NCBI GenBank assembly: GCA_016929465.1
Contig: JAFGIT010000243.1
Location: 1-12,062, forward strand
Length of the DNA stretch: 12,062 nucleotides
Source of the DNA: Candidatus Coatesiibacteriota bacterium
GTDB lineage: Bacteria > B130-G9
Direction of reading: 5' to 3'
Shown here: positions 1 to 12,000 of the stretch, one piece after another
Layout of the letters: each line of letters starts with the position of its first letter
Position numbering within the stretch: the first letter of the stretch is position 1
The notes under the pieces: generated by a model
The model's input: only the letters and a program-made list of their open reading frames with translations
Told to the model about the DNA's origin: nothing
Databases searched by the model: none
Program-made: the position numbers and the translations under genes

Positions 1-14
1 GGAGCGGTCGTATC
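1..14 (-). repeat. Start of Ig-like repeat 16, cut by the window edge
   Basis: The last four complete codons read D-T-T-A, the usual opening of an Ig-like repeat after Q-Y, and positions 2-1 begin a codon with CC, as the conserved Pro would need. The array therefore continues beyond the window. Confidence 0.75.
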
Positions 15-3000
15 GTATTGCGTCTCGGTGTCCGCTTCCTGGGGCTGCGCTTCTTCATTGGACACATTGTCGGTGCTCACCGTGTAGAACCCGTATGTCC
101 CGTCCTGGCTCACATCGAAGGAGAAGCTTCCGCTCTCACCAGACTTGCTCTGTCCAGAGTCAATCCATCCTCCACCGTCGAATTGATACCAGAGATATGT
201 CCTGCTGACCCCGCACCCATCCGCATCGGAGGAGTTGAAGGCCACGATAATCGGAGAGCCGCTGGTTACATCGACCGACTCCGCATCCGAGGTGGGTGCC
301 TCGGTGTCAAATCTCGTGGTCGCGTCGGCAGCAGACGGGAACTCCTCCTCGTTGCCAACCGCATCGATGGCAATAGTACAGAATTCGTATTCGCCATCGC
401 CGTCGGGGAATTCGAACTCGAATTGCCCACTCGCGGCCTCAGAATGGAGCCCGCTGTCGGTCCATCCGCCACCCATTCTATAGAACAATAGGACTGCATC
501 GACACCGGCGAAACTATCCTCCGCCTCAAAGTCAATCAGCACCGAGTCTGCCGAGGTGCAGTCCATCTCCGCCGCACAAACCGAGGATGGAGCTTCAGGG
601 TCGTAATTCGTTTGGCAGTCGGCGTCCTCGGGGCTTCTCTCGCGCGAGCCCTCATTGCTGACGCCGATGGTGTAGAATTCATATACTCCCTCCCCTTGCT
701 CTGGGGAGTACTCGATGATGCCTTCCTCTTCCCCTCCAGTTTCGCCTGAGAAAGTCCAGTCGGGATCCCACTCCCCGGAACCATCCGACCAATATCTGAA
801 CCAGAGCTCCACCTCGAGCAGCCCCTCGCTGCCGGGAGCCGCCGAATACTCGACCGAGATCGTCGCGCCGCTACTCCATTCGGAGCACTCGCTGAATGTG
901 ATCGGCACGCGGTCGTCGAATAACGTCTCATCGTCCGCTTGCCCGGGCGCTCCTTCGATGTTGCCGGCGACATCCGTGCTCAATGTGTAGAATTGGTAGA
1001 GGCCATTTCCCGTTGACGGCGAGAATGCGAACGCCCCCGATTCACCCTCCTCGAACAGCCCTGAATCCGACCAATCAGGCGACCAGGATTCGCCCTCGTC
1101 CGGCGAGAACCGGAACCAGAGCGATGTCGATTCGATCCCGCAACCGCCGTCATCTGAAGCATTGAATGGAATCGTGACCGGGGATGAGTTGACATAATCC
1201 GGGGAGCTGCAAGATGATGACGGCTCTAAAGTGTCTAATTCCATCGAAGCGTCCGCAGATCCAGGGGCATCCTCGGTATTACCCGCATCGTCCTCGCTCA
1301 GGGTATAGAACTCATACTCTCCATCTGCACCCGGCTCGAAGTAGAACGTGCCGGTCTCGCCGGCTTCAGATTCTCCCGTGTCCTGCCAACTACCACCCTC
1401 ATAAGAAGCCCAGAGAGTGGTAAGCGCCACACCGGATCCTGCGTCGGATGCAGTGAAGTCGATAGGCACAGGCGATGAACTCGTGCAGCCAGATGCAGTG
1501 CAGCTCGACTCAGGCGAGGTGCTGTCGAAAAGCGTGGTGTCGTCCGCTGAACCAGGAGCGGTCTCTCGATTGCCGGCGTTATCGACGCATATCGTGTAGA
1601 ACTCGTAGGTGCCGTCGTCTCCAGCATCGAAGCTGAATGATCCGGGACTGCCCACCTTATACTGCCCGGAGTAATTGAACGCCCCGCCCTCGAATGAATA
1701 CCAGAGCTCCGTTCTCTTTACCCCTGAACCGCCTGAATTGTCAGATGCAGTGAATGTGACGGTTATCGGTGACGAGTTGACTAGATCTGGCGAACTCGCC
1801 GAGGATGAAGGCTCGGTGCAATCATAGAGGATGTCACAGTCGCAATAGTCGGGAGGCGTCTCCTCCCTACCCGCCTTGTCGGTCGCTATCGTATAGAAGT
1901 AATAGCGTCCCTCCTCGTCGAGGGTGTATTCGAATGAACCCGATTCGCCAGATTCCGACTGCCCGGTGTCGACCCACTCGCGACCGTCATAGTTGCGCCA
2001 TAGTCTCACAGTTTCCACACCCGACCCGGCATCACTCGCCGTGAATTCGATCGCTATGGTCGTCTCATTCGTGTAATCGGCTGTGCTGCAGCCCGATGAC
2101 GGAGGCTGCGTGTCATAGAGCGTGGAGTCATCTGGCGTTTCGGGGAGCGACTCCTGGTTCTGAGCGAGGTCCTTTGCACGCGATGCGAAGTAATATAGAC
2201 CATCCAGGGTCGGAGTGAACTCGAAGGAGCCTGAATTCCCTGACTCCTCGAGACCTGAGCTCTGCCAGCTCCCGCTCCCTCGCTTATACCACAGCACCGT
2301 ATAGTCCACCCCGCTGCCGCCCGTATCCGAGGCGGTGAAATCGACCTCGATCGGGGGCGACATGGAGTACTCAGGCGAACTCACCTCGGATGCCGGGCTG
2401 GTCTTGTCATAGGTCGTGGAATCATCCGCCCCTGAAGGTGGTGCCTCCTCATTCCCCACTTCATCGAATGCTATTGTATAGAACTCATAGACCCCTTCGC
2501 CCGTCAGATTGAAGTCGAAACTGCCGGATGCATTGCCTGATTGCTTACCCGAATCGTGCCAATCCCCGCCTGCATATCTATACCAGAGCCGCACTTTATC
2601 GATCCCGGAGCCGGAATCACTCGCATTGAAGCTAACCGAGACTGGAGTCGTCCGCGAATATGTGGGCGAGCTGCAGCTCGATGATGGCGCCGTTGCGTCG
2701 TATTCACAGCTGCAATCAGCCTGTGAGGGCGGTGACTCCTCATTGCCCAGCCGGTCAATTGCCAAGGTATAGAACTGATAGACACCCTCGGAGGAAAAGC
2801 TAAACACGAAGCTGCCCGATTCTCCGGACTCATCCAGTCCGCTATCTTGCCAATCTCCGCTTTCATAGCGATACCAGAGCGAAGTGGTCTGCACGCCAAC
2901 ACCACTCGCATCAGCAGAGTTGAAGCTGATGGAAAGCGTCGCTTCATTTGAGCCGGAGGCACAATTCCCCGACGAACTCGGCGCCGTTGTGTCATAGAGC

Positions 3001-6000
3001 GTCGAGTCATCGTGAGATGTGGGTGGGTCCTCCTCATTGCCCGCGTTGTCTTCGGCTATCGTGTAGAAATAATAGACTCCGTCAGAGCCAGGACTGAATT
3101 CGAATGATCCAGAACCTGACCCGCTGTGCAGGCCAGAATCAGTCCACCCGCCCGAATTCAGTTTATACCAGAGACGCGTGATAGCGAGACCGCTTCCACC
3201 AGCGTCAGAAGCACTAAACGAGACCTCAATGGGTGAAGAATTCTGGCTCTCGGGAGACTCGCAAGACGAGCTCGGCGCTGTAGTATCGACCACCGTCGAA
3301 TCATCGGGATTCTCGGGTGGGGCCTCGACATTGCCCACTTGGTCAACCGCGATGGTGTAGAAGTCATACCGGCCCTCTCCATTTGATGGGGAGAAAACGA
3401 AAGTGCCGGAATCCCCATCATCGGTAAGCCCAGAATCCTCGAAGTCGCCCCCCTCATATCTGAACCACAGACTGGTATAGTCTAGGCCAATGCCACCGCC
3501 ATTGTCCGTTGCCGTGAAATCAACGTCGATGTCACCATCCGAGTAATCCGGAGACGTGCACGATGATGAAGGCGGCGTTGCATCATACTCGCATTCGCAA
3601 TCCGCCTGCGACGGCGGCGGCTCTTCGTTGCCCAACTGATCTATGGCTATCGTGTAGAACTGATACGTCCCCTCCGAGGTGAAGCTGAACACGAAACTTC
3701 CAGATTCTCCAGACTCATCCTGTCCAGTATCCTGCCAATCTCCACTCTCGAATCGATACCAGAGGGCAGTCGTCTGCACTCCGGCACCGTCACCATCTGT
3801 TGAGCTGAAATTGACGGTTAGCGTTGCCTCCTTGGAGGCGGAATCACACTCTGAACATGAACTTGGAGCGATAGTGTCATAAAGCGTCGAATCATCGAAC
3901 GATGACGGCGGCTCCTCCTCGTTGCCTGCGTTGTCGATCGATACGGTGTAGAAGTAGTAGATGCCATCCGAACCAGGGCTGAATTCGAACACCCCCGAGG
4001 CTCCACCACTCTCGAGGCCGGAATCTGCCCACTCGCCATCGTCCAATTTGAACATCAGATGGGTTACGGCAAGGCCACTCCCATCCGCATCAGACGCGCT
4101 GAACGAGACCTCGATGGGCGATGAATTCTGACTCTCCGGTGACTCACATGATGAGCTTGGTGGTGTGGCGTCATATAGCGTTGAGTCATCGGGCTCCCCG
4201 GGTGGTGCCTCGTGGTTGCCCACATGGTCAACTGCGACGGTGTAGAAATCGTATCCGCCTTCTCCTTCGGACGGAGTAAAGGTGATGGTCCCCAGGGTGC
4301 CCTCTTCGGTCAGCCCTGAATCCTCGAATTCCCCGCCCTCGAAGCTGAACCAAAGACCTGTATATGCCACGCCTATCCCGCCTTCATTGTCCGCTGATAC
4401 GAAATCGACATTTATTTCACCATTCGCATACTCCGGAGATGTGCAGGCGGATGCGGGGGCCGTCGAATCGACCGTCGGGCCATCGATATCGCCTTCCTCC
4501 GGAAGTCGATCATCAGCTCCCCACTCATCCTCTGTGGTGAAATGAAATCTGTGGCCTCCCTCGGATAACCCGCTCAAGGCTGCTGCATAGACACCGTCAG
4601 CCTCGTCGCCGCTATCGAGCGTCATCGAGTGCGATTCGTCATCCAGGAGCACCTCGATGATCGCGGGCGCATCCCCATCCTGATCGTAATAGTGCGCAGA
4701 GAAGATGAAGACCGTTGATGCGGAGCCAATCTCCGGACTGACACATCCACCCGAGAGCACCGGCGCGTAGCTGACGACCGGCCCTTCGATTGCTCCTGTT
4801 GATGGGAATCTGGCCGTGCCACCCAGCTCATCTACCGCCTCGAAATAGAACTCGTGCGACCCCGCCGAAAGAGTGGCCATCTTCGAGTAAGTCCCATCCG
4901 AGGTCTCTCCGGAGTCAAGTTGAAGATCGAGCGGCGCATCATCGATATAGACGCAAATCTCTGAAGGGTCATCGCCCTCCTCGTCGTAGTAATGGACGCT
5001 GAATACAAACTCGGTCTCGGGGCTGCCATGCTCCGGATCCACCAAGCCCTCAGAGAGTACCGGGTCGATGTTGACGGCCGGGCCGTCATAGCTGCCCGAC
5101 TCCGGCTCCCTGCCACGACCCTCTCCGGTATCCTCGAATTCGAAGAAGTAGGTGTATGTCCCGGAGGACAGGGTAGTTGAATAGGAATAGACTCCACATT
5201 GGCTATCCCCCGAATCCAGGCTCATCTCATGCGGGGATTCGTTGATGAAAACGTAAGGATGGAGGGGATTGTCTCCATCCTCATCGCAGTAGTTCACATA
5301 GTAAGTGAACTCTGTATCCCCGCCACCGCGACTCGGAGTCACGTAGCCGTTAGCAAGCTCTGGATCGTGATTGACTTCCGGGCCTTCGTAGTCGCCCGTA
5401 GCGGGAAGCCTGTCGGTACCTCCATACTCATCGGAGAATGCGAAGTGATACGTGTGGCCTCCGCCTGATAGCGTGGTGGAATACGCATAGACTCCATCAT
5501 GGGCGTCCCCGGAGTCGAGTGTCATTGCATGGGGAGAACCATCGATCAGGACATTCTTGGCGGCAGGCGTATCCCCGTCCGCATCGAAGTAGCTGACCGA
5601 ATAAACAAAATCGGTCTGGGTGCTGCCAGAGCCCGGTGAGACCGTCCCGTCGGTGAGATCAGGGGGTGTGTTCTTCCTTACGGAGAGCGAGTAAGTTCCG
5701 CCCGTCTCCGAGCTGTAGGGATATACCCGGACGAAGTAGGTACCGGCCTCACTCGGAACATAGACGAGGCGGGACGCATGCCCCTCTCCGCCTTCATCAT
5801 CAGAGTCAATCAGCGTTTCACAGTCCGATTCATATAGCTCCAGAACCGTGTCGCATTCATCCCCCAGGTTACTGGTTTCCATTGTGTACTTCGAGCCTGC
5901 CAAGCCATCGAAATACACCCAGTCCTCATCGTCGGATGGAACGAGCGCTCTCTCTTGAGCAGCCCCACTTGTGGCGATGGCACCAGCAGAGGCGCAGGTG

Positions 6001-9000
6001 TCATCCGCCTCATAGCTATCACCCACTCGGGGGCCATCATAGTCGCCGGTCTCCGGGTCTCTCGCTGTATCACCATCGCCATCATCGAAGCTGTAGTAAT
6101 AGTCGTGCAATCCCTGAGAGAGCGTGGTCGAGTATTCGTACCAACCATCGCCAGCATTCCCTTCAGCAAGGGTCAGGGCATATTCGACGTCATCGAGCAC
6201 GACCGATGCCGTCGCCGGAGCATTCCCATCGGCGTCGGAGTACCTGACCCTGAACGTATATGTTTCGTCATCGCCAGCAAAGACGGGTGAGACGGTCCCC
6301 TCAGTCGCCATTGGCACGTAATTGACATCAGGCCCATCAAAGTAGTCGCTTGACGGCGCTCGGGCGGTATTTCCATTACCATCCTCGAAGTGGAAGTAGT
6401 AATCATGGGAGCCCTCATCGAGATAGGTCGTATATGCGTATGTCCCATCCGACGGATCACCAGAATCGAGCCGCATAGTCTTCGGTAAGTCATCTATATA
6501 GACTCGCTTGACTGTCGGCGTATCTTGGTCTGCGTCGTAGTAATAGACCGAATATCCGAACTCCGTGTCCAATGTGCCCGAAGGGGGCTCTACGGTTGCG
6601 CTCGAAAGTTCGGGCGCGGAATTCACATACGGGCCGTCGTAAGTTCCCGATGTGGGCAGTCTATCTGATCCGTCACCTGTCTCCGCATAGAAGTAGTAAT
6701 CGTGATAACCCGCCGACAGATAGCTGCTATACTCGTAGTATCCGGCGTAAGCTTCCCCGTCCGCGAGCGTCAAATCGTGAGGGGCGCCATCGATGAAGAC
6801 CTGAATCTCCGTCGGAGCTTCCTCATCGCCATCGCTGAAATGGACCCTGTATGTGAATTCAGTTTCGACTGTCCCCTCATCTGGATCCACGCCGCCATCA
6901 GAAAGCTCAGGATAATAGCTGACATCCGGCCCGTCGTATGACCCAGTCGTGGGCAACCTATCTGATCCCCCACCTTCGTCCTCGAAATAGAAATAGTAAT
7001 TATGGGAGCCGGAGCCCAGAGTGGTCTGATACGTATATGTCCCGTCAAAAGCATCGCCTGAATCGAGCGACATATCATAGGCTCCGTCATCAATATATAC
7101 AAAAGCCTCGCTGGGAGCCTCATCATTGGCGTCATAATAGTGGACTGAAAATGTGAATGTGGTCTCGGGCGTTCCCGATGTGGGATCGACCGATCCATCG
7201 GATAGCTCCGGATTGGTATTGCCCAGGCAGATTATCTTGTTGCCCAGGTAGCCAGTGCCGAATACTATCTGGCCGTTTGCAGAGAGGCATGGGGTGCAGT
7301 CGATATATTCCCCGGCATCATACGTCCATTTGAGAGTTCCGTCGCTGTTAATTGCAGACAGCTTGTTGTTCCTTGCTCCGATGTAAATGACGCCGTCGGC
7401 GTCGATCGCGGGAGAACTCCAGGCTGGGTTATTTCCGTCGTAACGATATGACCATTTGAGCTCGCCATCCCTGTCGAATGCACGGAGCACGCTCATGTGA
7501 TTGCCTATATAGAGCGTGCCATCCTCGCCAATTGCGGCTGACATTCTATCGAAAGAGGACATGGTGGTATAGGACCAAAACACATAGCCGCCGTAGTCGA
7601 TCCCGAAGAGGTTCCCCACACCTGTCGAATCACCGATATACACTCTCTGATCGTCGGTGAGGGTGGGAGCGGCCTCAAATACCGATCCCTCGAATTCGTG
7701 GGTCCATTCCCTTTCTCCATCAGCTGTCAATCTAACAACGGTGCCCTCTTGGGTGACAACGATGATCCCACCCGTATGCGTAATCACACCCGCCCGGTAA
7801 ACCTTGCCCGGAGTGTGGTAGGACCAGAGCAATTCCCCATCTACATTCATTGCAAACAGAATGCTCCCGAGAGATGTGAAATAGATTGTTCCGCAGTCCG
7901 TGATCTTCGGCGCTCCGCGAATCTCGAAACCAGTTGGGTAGGACCAGCGGAGATTCCCATCCGGATCCAATGAATAGAAGATGTGATCATCACTCCCGAA
8001 ATAGACGTTTCCTTCATTGTCGATAGCCGGGGTCGCATGGACCTGTCCGGCATTGTAAGTCCATTTCACCGTGCCATCGCTATTGAAGGCCCAGAGCTTG
8101 TTGAGCGTCTTGCTGCCCACATAGATCGACCCGTCGGGGCTCATAACCGGAGAGGAGAGCAGTTCCCCAGTGTTATCATAAGACCACTTGAAATAGGGCG
8201 CAACAGGCCCCCTGAAAATGCTCTGACTCTGGTTCGAGCCTCGATTCTGGTAGCTTGGCCACGGCCCTCTGTTGTCCTGATGCACATCCGGGCCCTCATA
8301 GGTGCCGGCGGCCGGTGCCCTATATGTCGCACCATTCTCATTTTCCAGATGGAAATAGTAGTTGTGAGACCCCTCCGATACCTTCGTGTGGTAGCGGAAT
8401 ATCCCGTTGTGGGCATTCCCATACTCGACGTTCATCTCGTGGGGCTCATCATCGATATAGACCAAAGCCTCCCTCGCATCATAGCTGTAGGCGTTGAAAT
8501 ACTTGAATTCATAGGCGAATTTTGTCTCGGTCGAGCCACATCCAGGATTCACTCCTATGTCAGATAGCCCCTCATCATAGTTGGTGAAGCACCGAAGCAT
8601 CCCGTCCCAACTGGTTATATAGAGATTGCAGAACGAGTCGTGCGACGGAGAACCCGTTATCCAGTCGCCGGTGCTATAGGACCACTTCAACAAGCCGTCG
8701 TTGCGAAGCGCATAGATCCTGTGGTCGTTGCTACCGACGTAAATGTCTCCGTGCTTGTCTATGAATGGGCTCCCCTGGACGGCGCCATCGGTCTGATAGC
8801 TCCAATTCAATGAACCATCAGAGTGCAGAGCAACTATCCTGCCCCCTTCGTTGCCAACGTAAATAGAGCCATCTGGGGCAAGAGCGGGTGATGAGAACAT
8901 CGCATAGCCCATGTCATAGGACCACACCGGATCGCCGGCAGAGTCGATTGAGTAGAAGTAGCGATCTGCAGAACCGAAATAGATGTTGCCGTCTTCGTCT

Positions 9001-12000
9001 ATGGCCGGCGAGGCCTCGATAACGCCGTCAGTCTGATAGCTCCATCTCGCTGAACCATCAGACTCCAAAGCATAGAGATAGCGATCGTAGCATCCGAAAT
9101 AAATCACGCCATCGTCGTCGAGCGCGGGGGAGGATATTATGGCTCCCCCTACGTCATAGGTCCAGTCAATGCTCCCTGACGACAAAATCGCGTAGAATTT
9201 GTAGGGATTCTCGCCGCCCAGGTAAATGCTGCCGTCAACGCCAATCACAGGAGAGCATATCTCGTGGGTGTTACCCATCTGGCAGGTCCACTGTACGTCT
9301 CCTTCCACGTTAATCGCGTATAACACTGCATCGGACGTGGGAATGTATAGAATTCCGTCATCGGACAAGGCTGCGGAAGCGTTGATCCGGCATGGATCGA
9401 GATCCATACTCCATCTGACCTCTCCTGCAGAATTCAACGAATAGAACTTCGTCGGATTCCCATTCTGTGAGCCGAAGTAAATGTTGCCCTCGTTATCGAC
9501 AGTGGGAGTCGTCATATTGATCGGATCGACCTCCGAATAGTTGAAACTCCACTTGAGCCGAGGTGTCAAAGGCCCCTCGAAATCTGTGCAGCTAGTGTGT
9601 CGGGGGTCATGCCTGAACATAGGCCACGGATGAGATGAGCCTTCCGAGACATAAGGCCCATCAAAAGTGCCACCATCCGGTAGGCGATAGGTCTGGCCGG
9701 AATTGTCTTCGAATTGGAAGTAGAAGCTGTGCTCCCCCGCCTCCAGCTGCATTGTATAGAGATATGTGCCGTAGTTCGATTCCCCATCATCCAGCTCCAT
9801 ATCATGGCCTTCGTCATCATCGATAAAAACCTGCGCCACATCGGGGGAGTAGCCGTAGTCATTGCAGTAATAGACGCGATACTTGAAATTGGTGCTCGTG
9901 TTACCAGAAGTGGGTCTGACACGCCCATCGGAGAGACCGCCCTGGCCGTGGTCGAATTTGAACATCATGCCGTTATCAGAGCCAACCAATAGGCTTCCAT
10001 CGGCATCGATGGCACAAGATGCGTTGACCGCATCACCCGTATCATAGGACCAGACGATGGTCCCGCCCGGCGAGAGGCAATAGACCTTGTGGTTCAATGA
10101 GCCTGCATATATGCGCCCACTCTGGCCGAGGGCCGGCGCGCAGTGCCAGTAGCCGCCGGCATTTAGTGACCAATTCAATGTGCTATCAGTGTTGATCGCG
10201 TAGAATTTCTGGTCGGATGATCCGATATACACAACTTCTCTTTCCTCGTCCACGAGTGGGCTTGCGAAGAGCATCAGCTCCTCCCCGCCTATCTCGAAAC
10301 TCCAGTCCAGGGAGCCATCGGAATCCAGGACAAATAGAATCCCGCCATCAGAAGCGAAATAGACTTCACCTTCGCTGTCGATTGCCGGACTCGATCGAAC
10401 CGCGGAGGAGCAGTGATACGACCAGACCTCCGAACCATCGCTGTCAAGGCAATACAAGTAGCCGCTTTCCGTTCCGAAATAGGCTCTACAGGAATCATCC
10501 AACGCGGGTGAGCTGCTTATATCCCAACTCGAGTTCGAACTCCATTTCAGGGAGCCATCAGGATTAATCGCAAATAGGTGCCCGTCGTCCCTGCTGCCTA
10601 TATATATTGTCCCCTGGTAGTCTATGTTTGGCGAGGAACGACCAGCGGCAGAGCCGAGGTCGTAGGACCAAAGCGCAGAGCCATCAGATGAAAGCGCGTA
10701 TAGATACTCATCGTCAGAACCGAAGTAGACGTTCCCTTCAGGGGAGAGGGCGGGCGAGCTCTGTATCGCTCCGGCCACGTTGTATGTCCATTCGATCCCG
10801 CCGGTGGGGTCCATGCAATAGAATTTGCCATTATCCGTGCCAAAATAGATCCGGGAGTTCGGGTCGATAGCCACTGAACTGACAACCGGATCATTCCCGG
10901 TATTATAGCTCCAGGCCGGCTCGCAGGTTGCCGGGCCTATATAATCCGAACGCGATGTGTGCCGCATATCGCGCATGAACCGGGGCCAAGGACCGGCCTC
11001 CTCATCCGATACTTCGGGGCCGTCGTAAGCACCGGAGGCTGGCAGACGGTAGTGATTGCCCCTCTCATCGACGAAGTAGAAGTAGTAGTGATGGCTGCCC
11101 TCGGAGAGCTCGGTTGTATAGGTATAGGTGCCGCAGTAGGCATACCCATCATAAAGCGACATCTCGAAGGGGGAGCCGTCGATATAGACGAAGGACTCGG
11201 AGGGCACATACTCGCTGTAATTACAGTACTTCACGCTATAGGTGAAGTCCGTCTGGCTACTCCCCCTGCCCGGATTCACCTTCCCATCCGACAAACCAGA
11301 GTCGTAGGAACCAACGGCGACAATTTCACCGTTGTCCAGCCCAACAACAACGACACTGTCGAGGTCAAAGGCCAGATTCGTCGTGATCGCATCGCCACAA
11401 TGAAAACGCCAGCGCTGCTCACCGTCATCGACCGTAAGAAGAGCTAAATAGCCATCAACTGAGCCAACGACCACCTTGTCTCCGCGTCCCACGAGCGGTG
11501 ATACTGGCGCTCCTCCGCTGTCATACGACCATCGGAGATCGCCATTCGATTCGAGCGCATACAGCATTCCGTCGAGCGAGCCGACCACAAAGACGCTGTC
11601 GTAATTTGTCGCTCCCGACATCTCGACCGCAGAGTCGAGGTCATACGACCATTCCAGGGAGCCGTCGGGATTGAGGCAATAGACCTTACCTTCCAGATTC
11701 CCAAAGCAGATATTCTCATTGGGAAGAACTGTAGGCGAAGCCTTGATTGCTGCGCCAGAATCGTACGACCAAAGAGGGTCTCCGTCCTTTGACAATGCGT
11801 AACAATAGCCATCCCTGCTTGCAAAGACGACATCGCCGCCGTAAGTCAGACACGGGGTCGTATCCGTCTTATCATCTGCCTCATAGCTCCAGAGGAAATT
11901 CCCCGCGGACGACAATGAAAAGAGCTTATTCACCGTCGCAGAGCAGAAGAAAATCTGCCCCTCGGAATCTATCGCTGGGCAGCTATTAGATATGTCGCCG

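Noticed and set aside
15-4469. CRISPR-like or minisatellite array, because words such as gtgtagaa or gtatagaa recur about every 295 bases
   Set aside because: The recurring words are the codons of the conserved F-Y-T strand of Ig repeats. Units are ~97-106 codons, all in frame and diverged; there are no short identical repeats with unique spacers.
5676-6020. A protease associated with the PPC domain
   Set aside because: Both flanks are spacer repeats; no serine- or metalloprotease motif is seen in the 4,020 residues.
5666-8567. Long plus-strand frames, for example 5666-6247 and 7983-8567 (193-194 codons)
   Set aside because: They lie opposite the giant gene, encode Arg/His/Pro-rich or featureless sequence with no family pattern, and end wherever the antisense codons make a stop. 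They are shadows of the real frame.
10938-10947. Promoter-like tatataatcc
   Set aside because: It is inside the lead-in motif coding for D-Y-I on the opposite strand, with no suitable -35 partner or gene start nearby.
266-11833. Many minus-strand frames of 70-180 codons (for example 2504-3037 and 11444-11833)
   Set aside because: All of those examined have low coordinates of the form 3k+2, one phase off from the giant frame. They give Arg/Ser/Met-rich translations without domain signals and overlap the giant gene completely.
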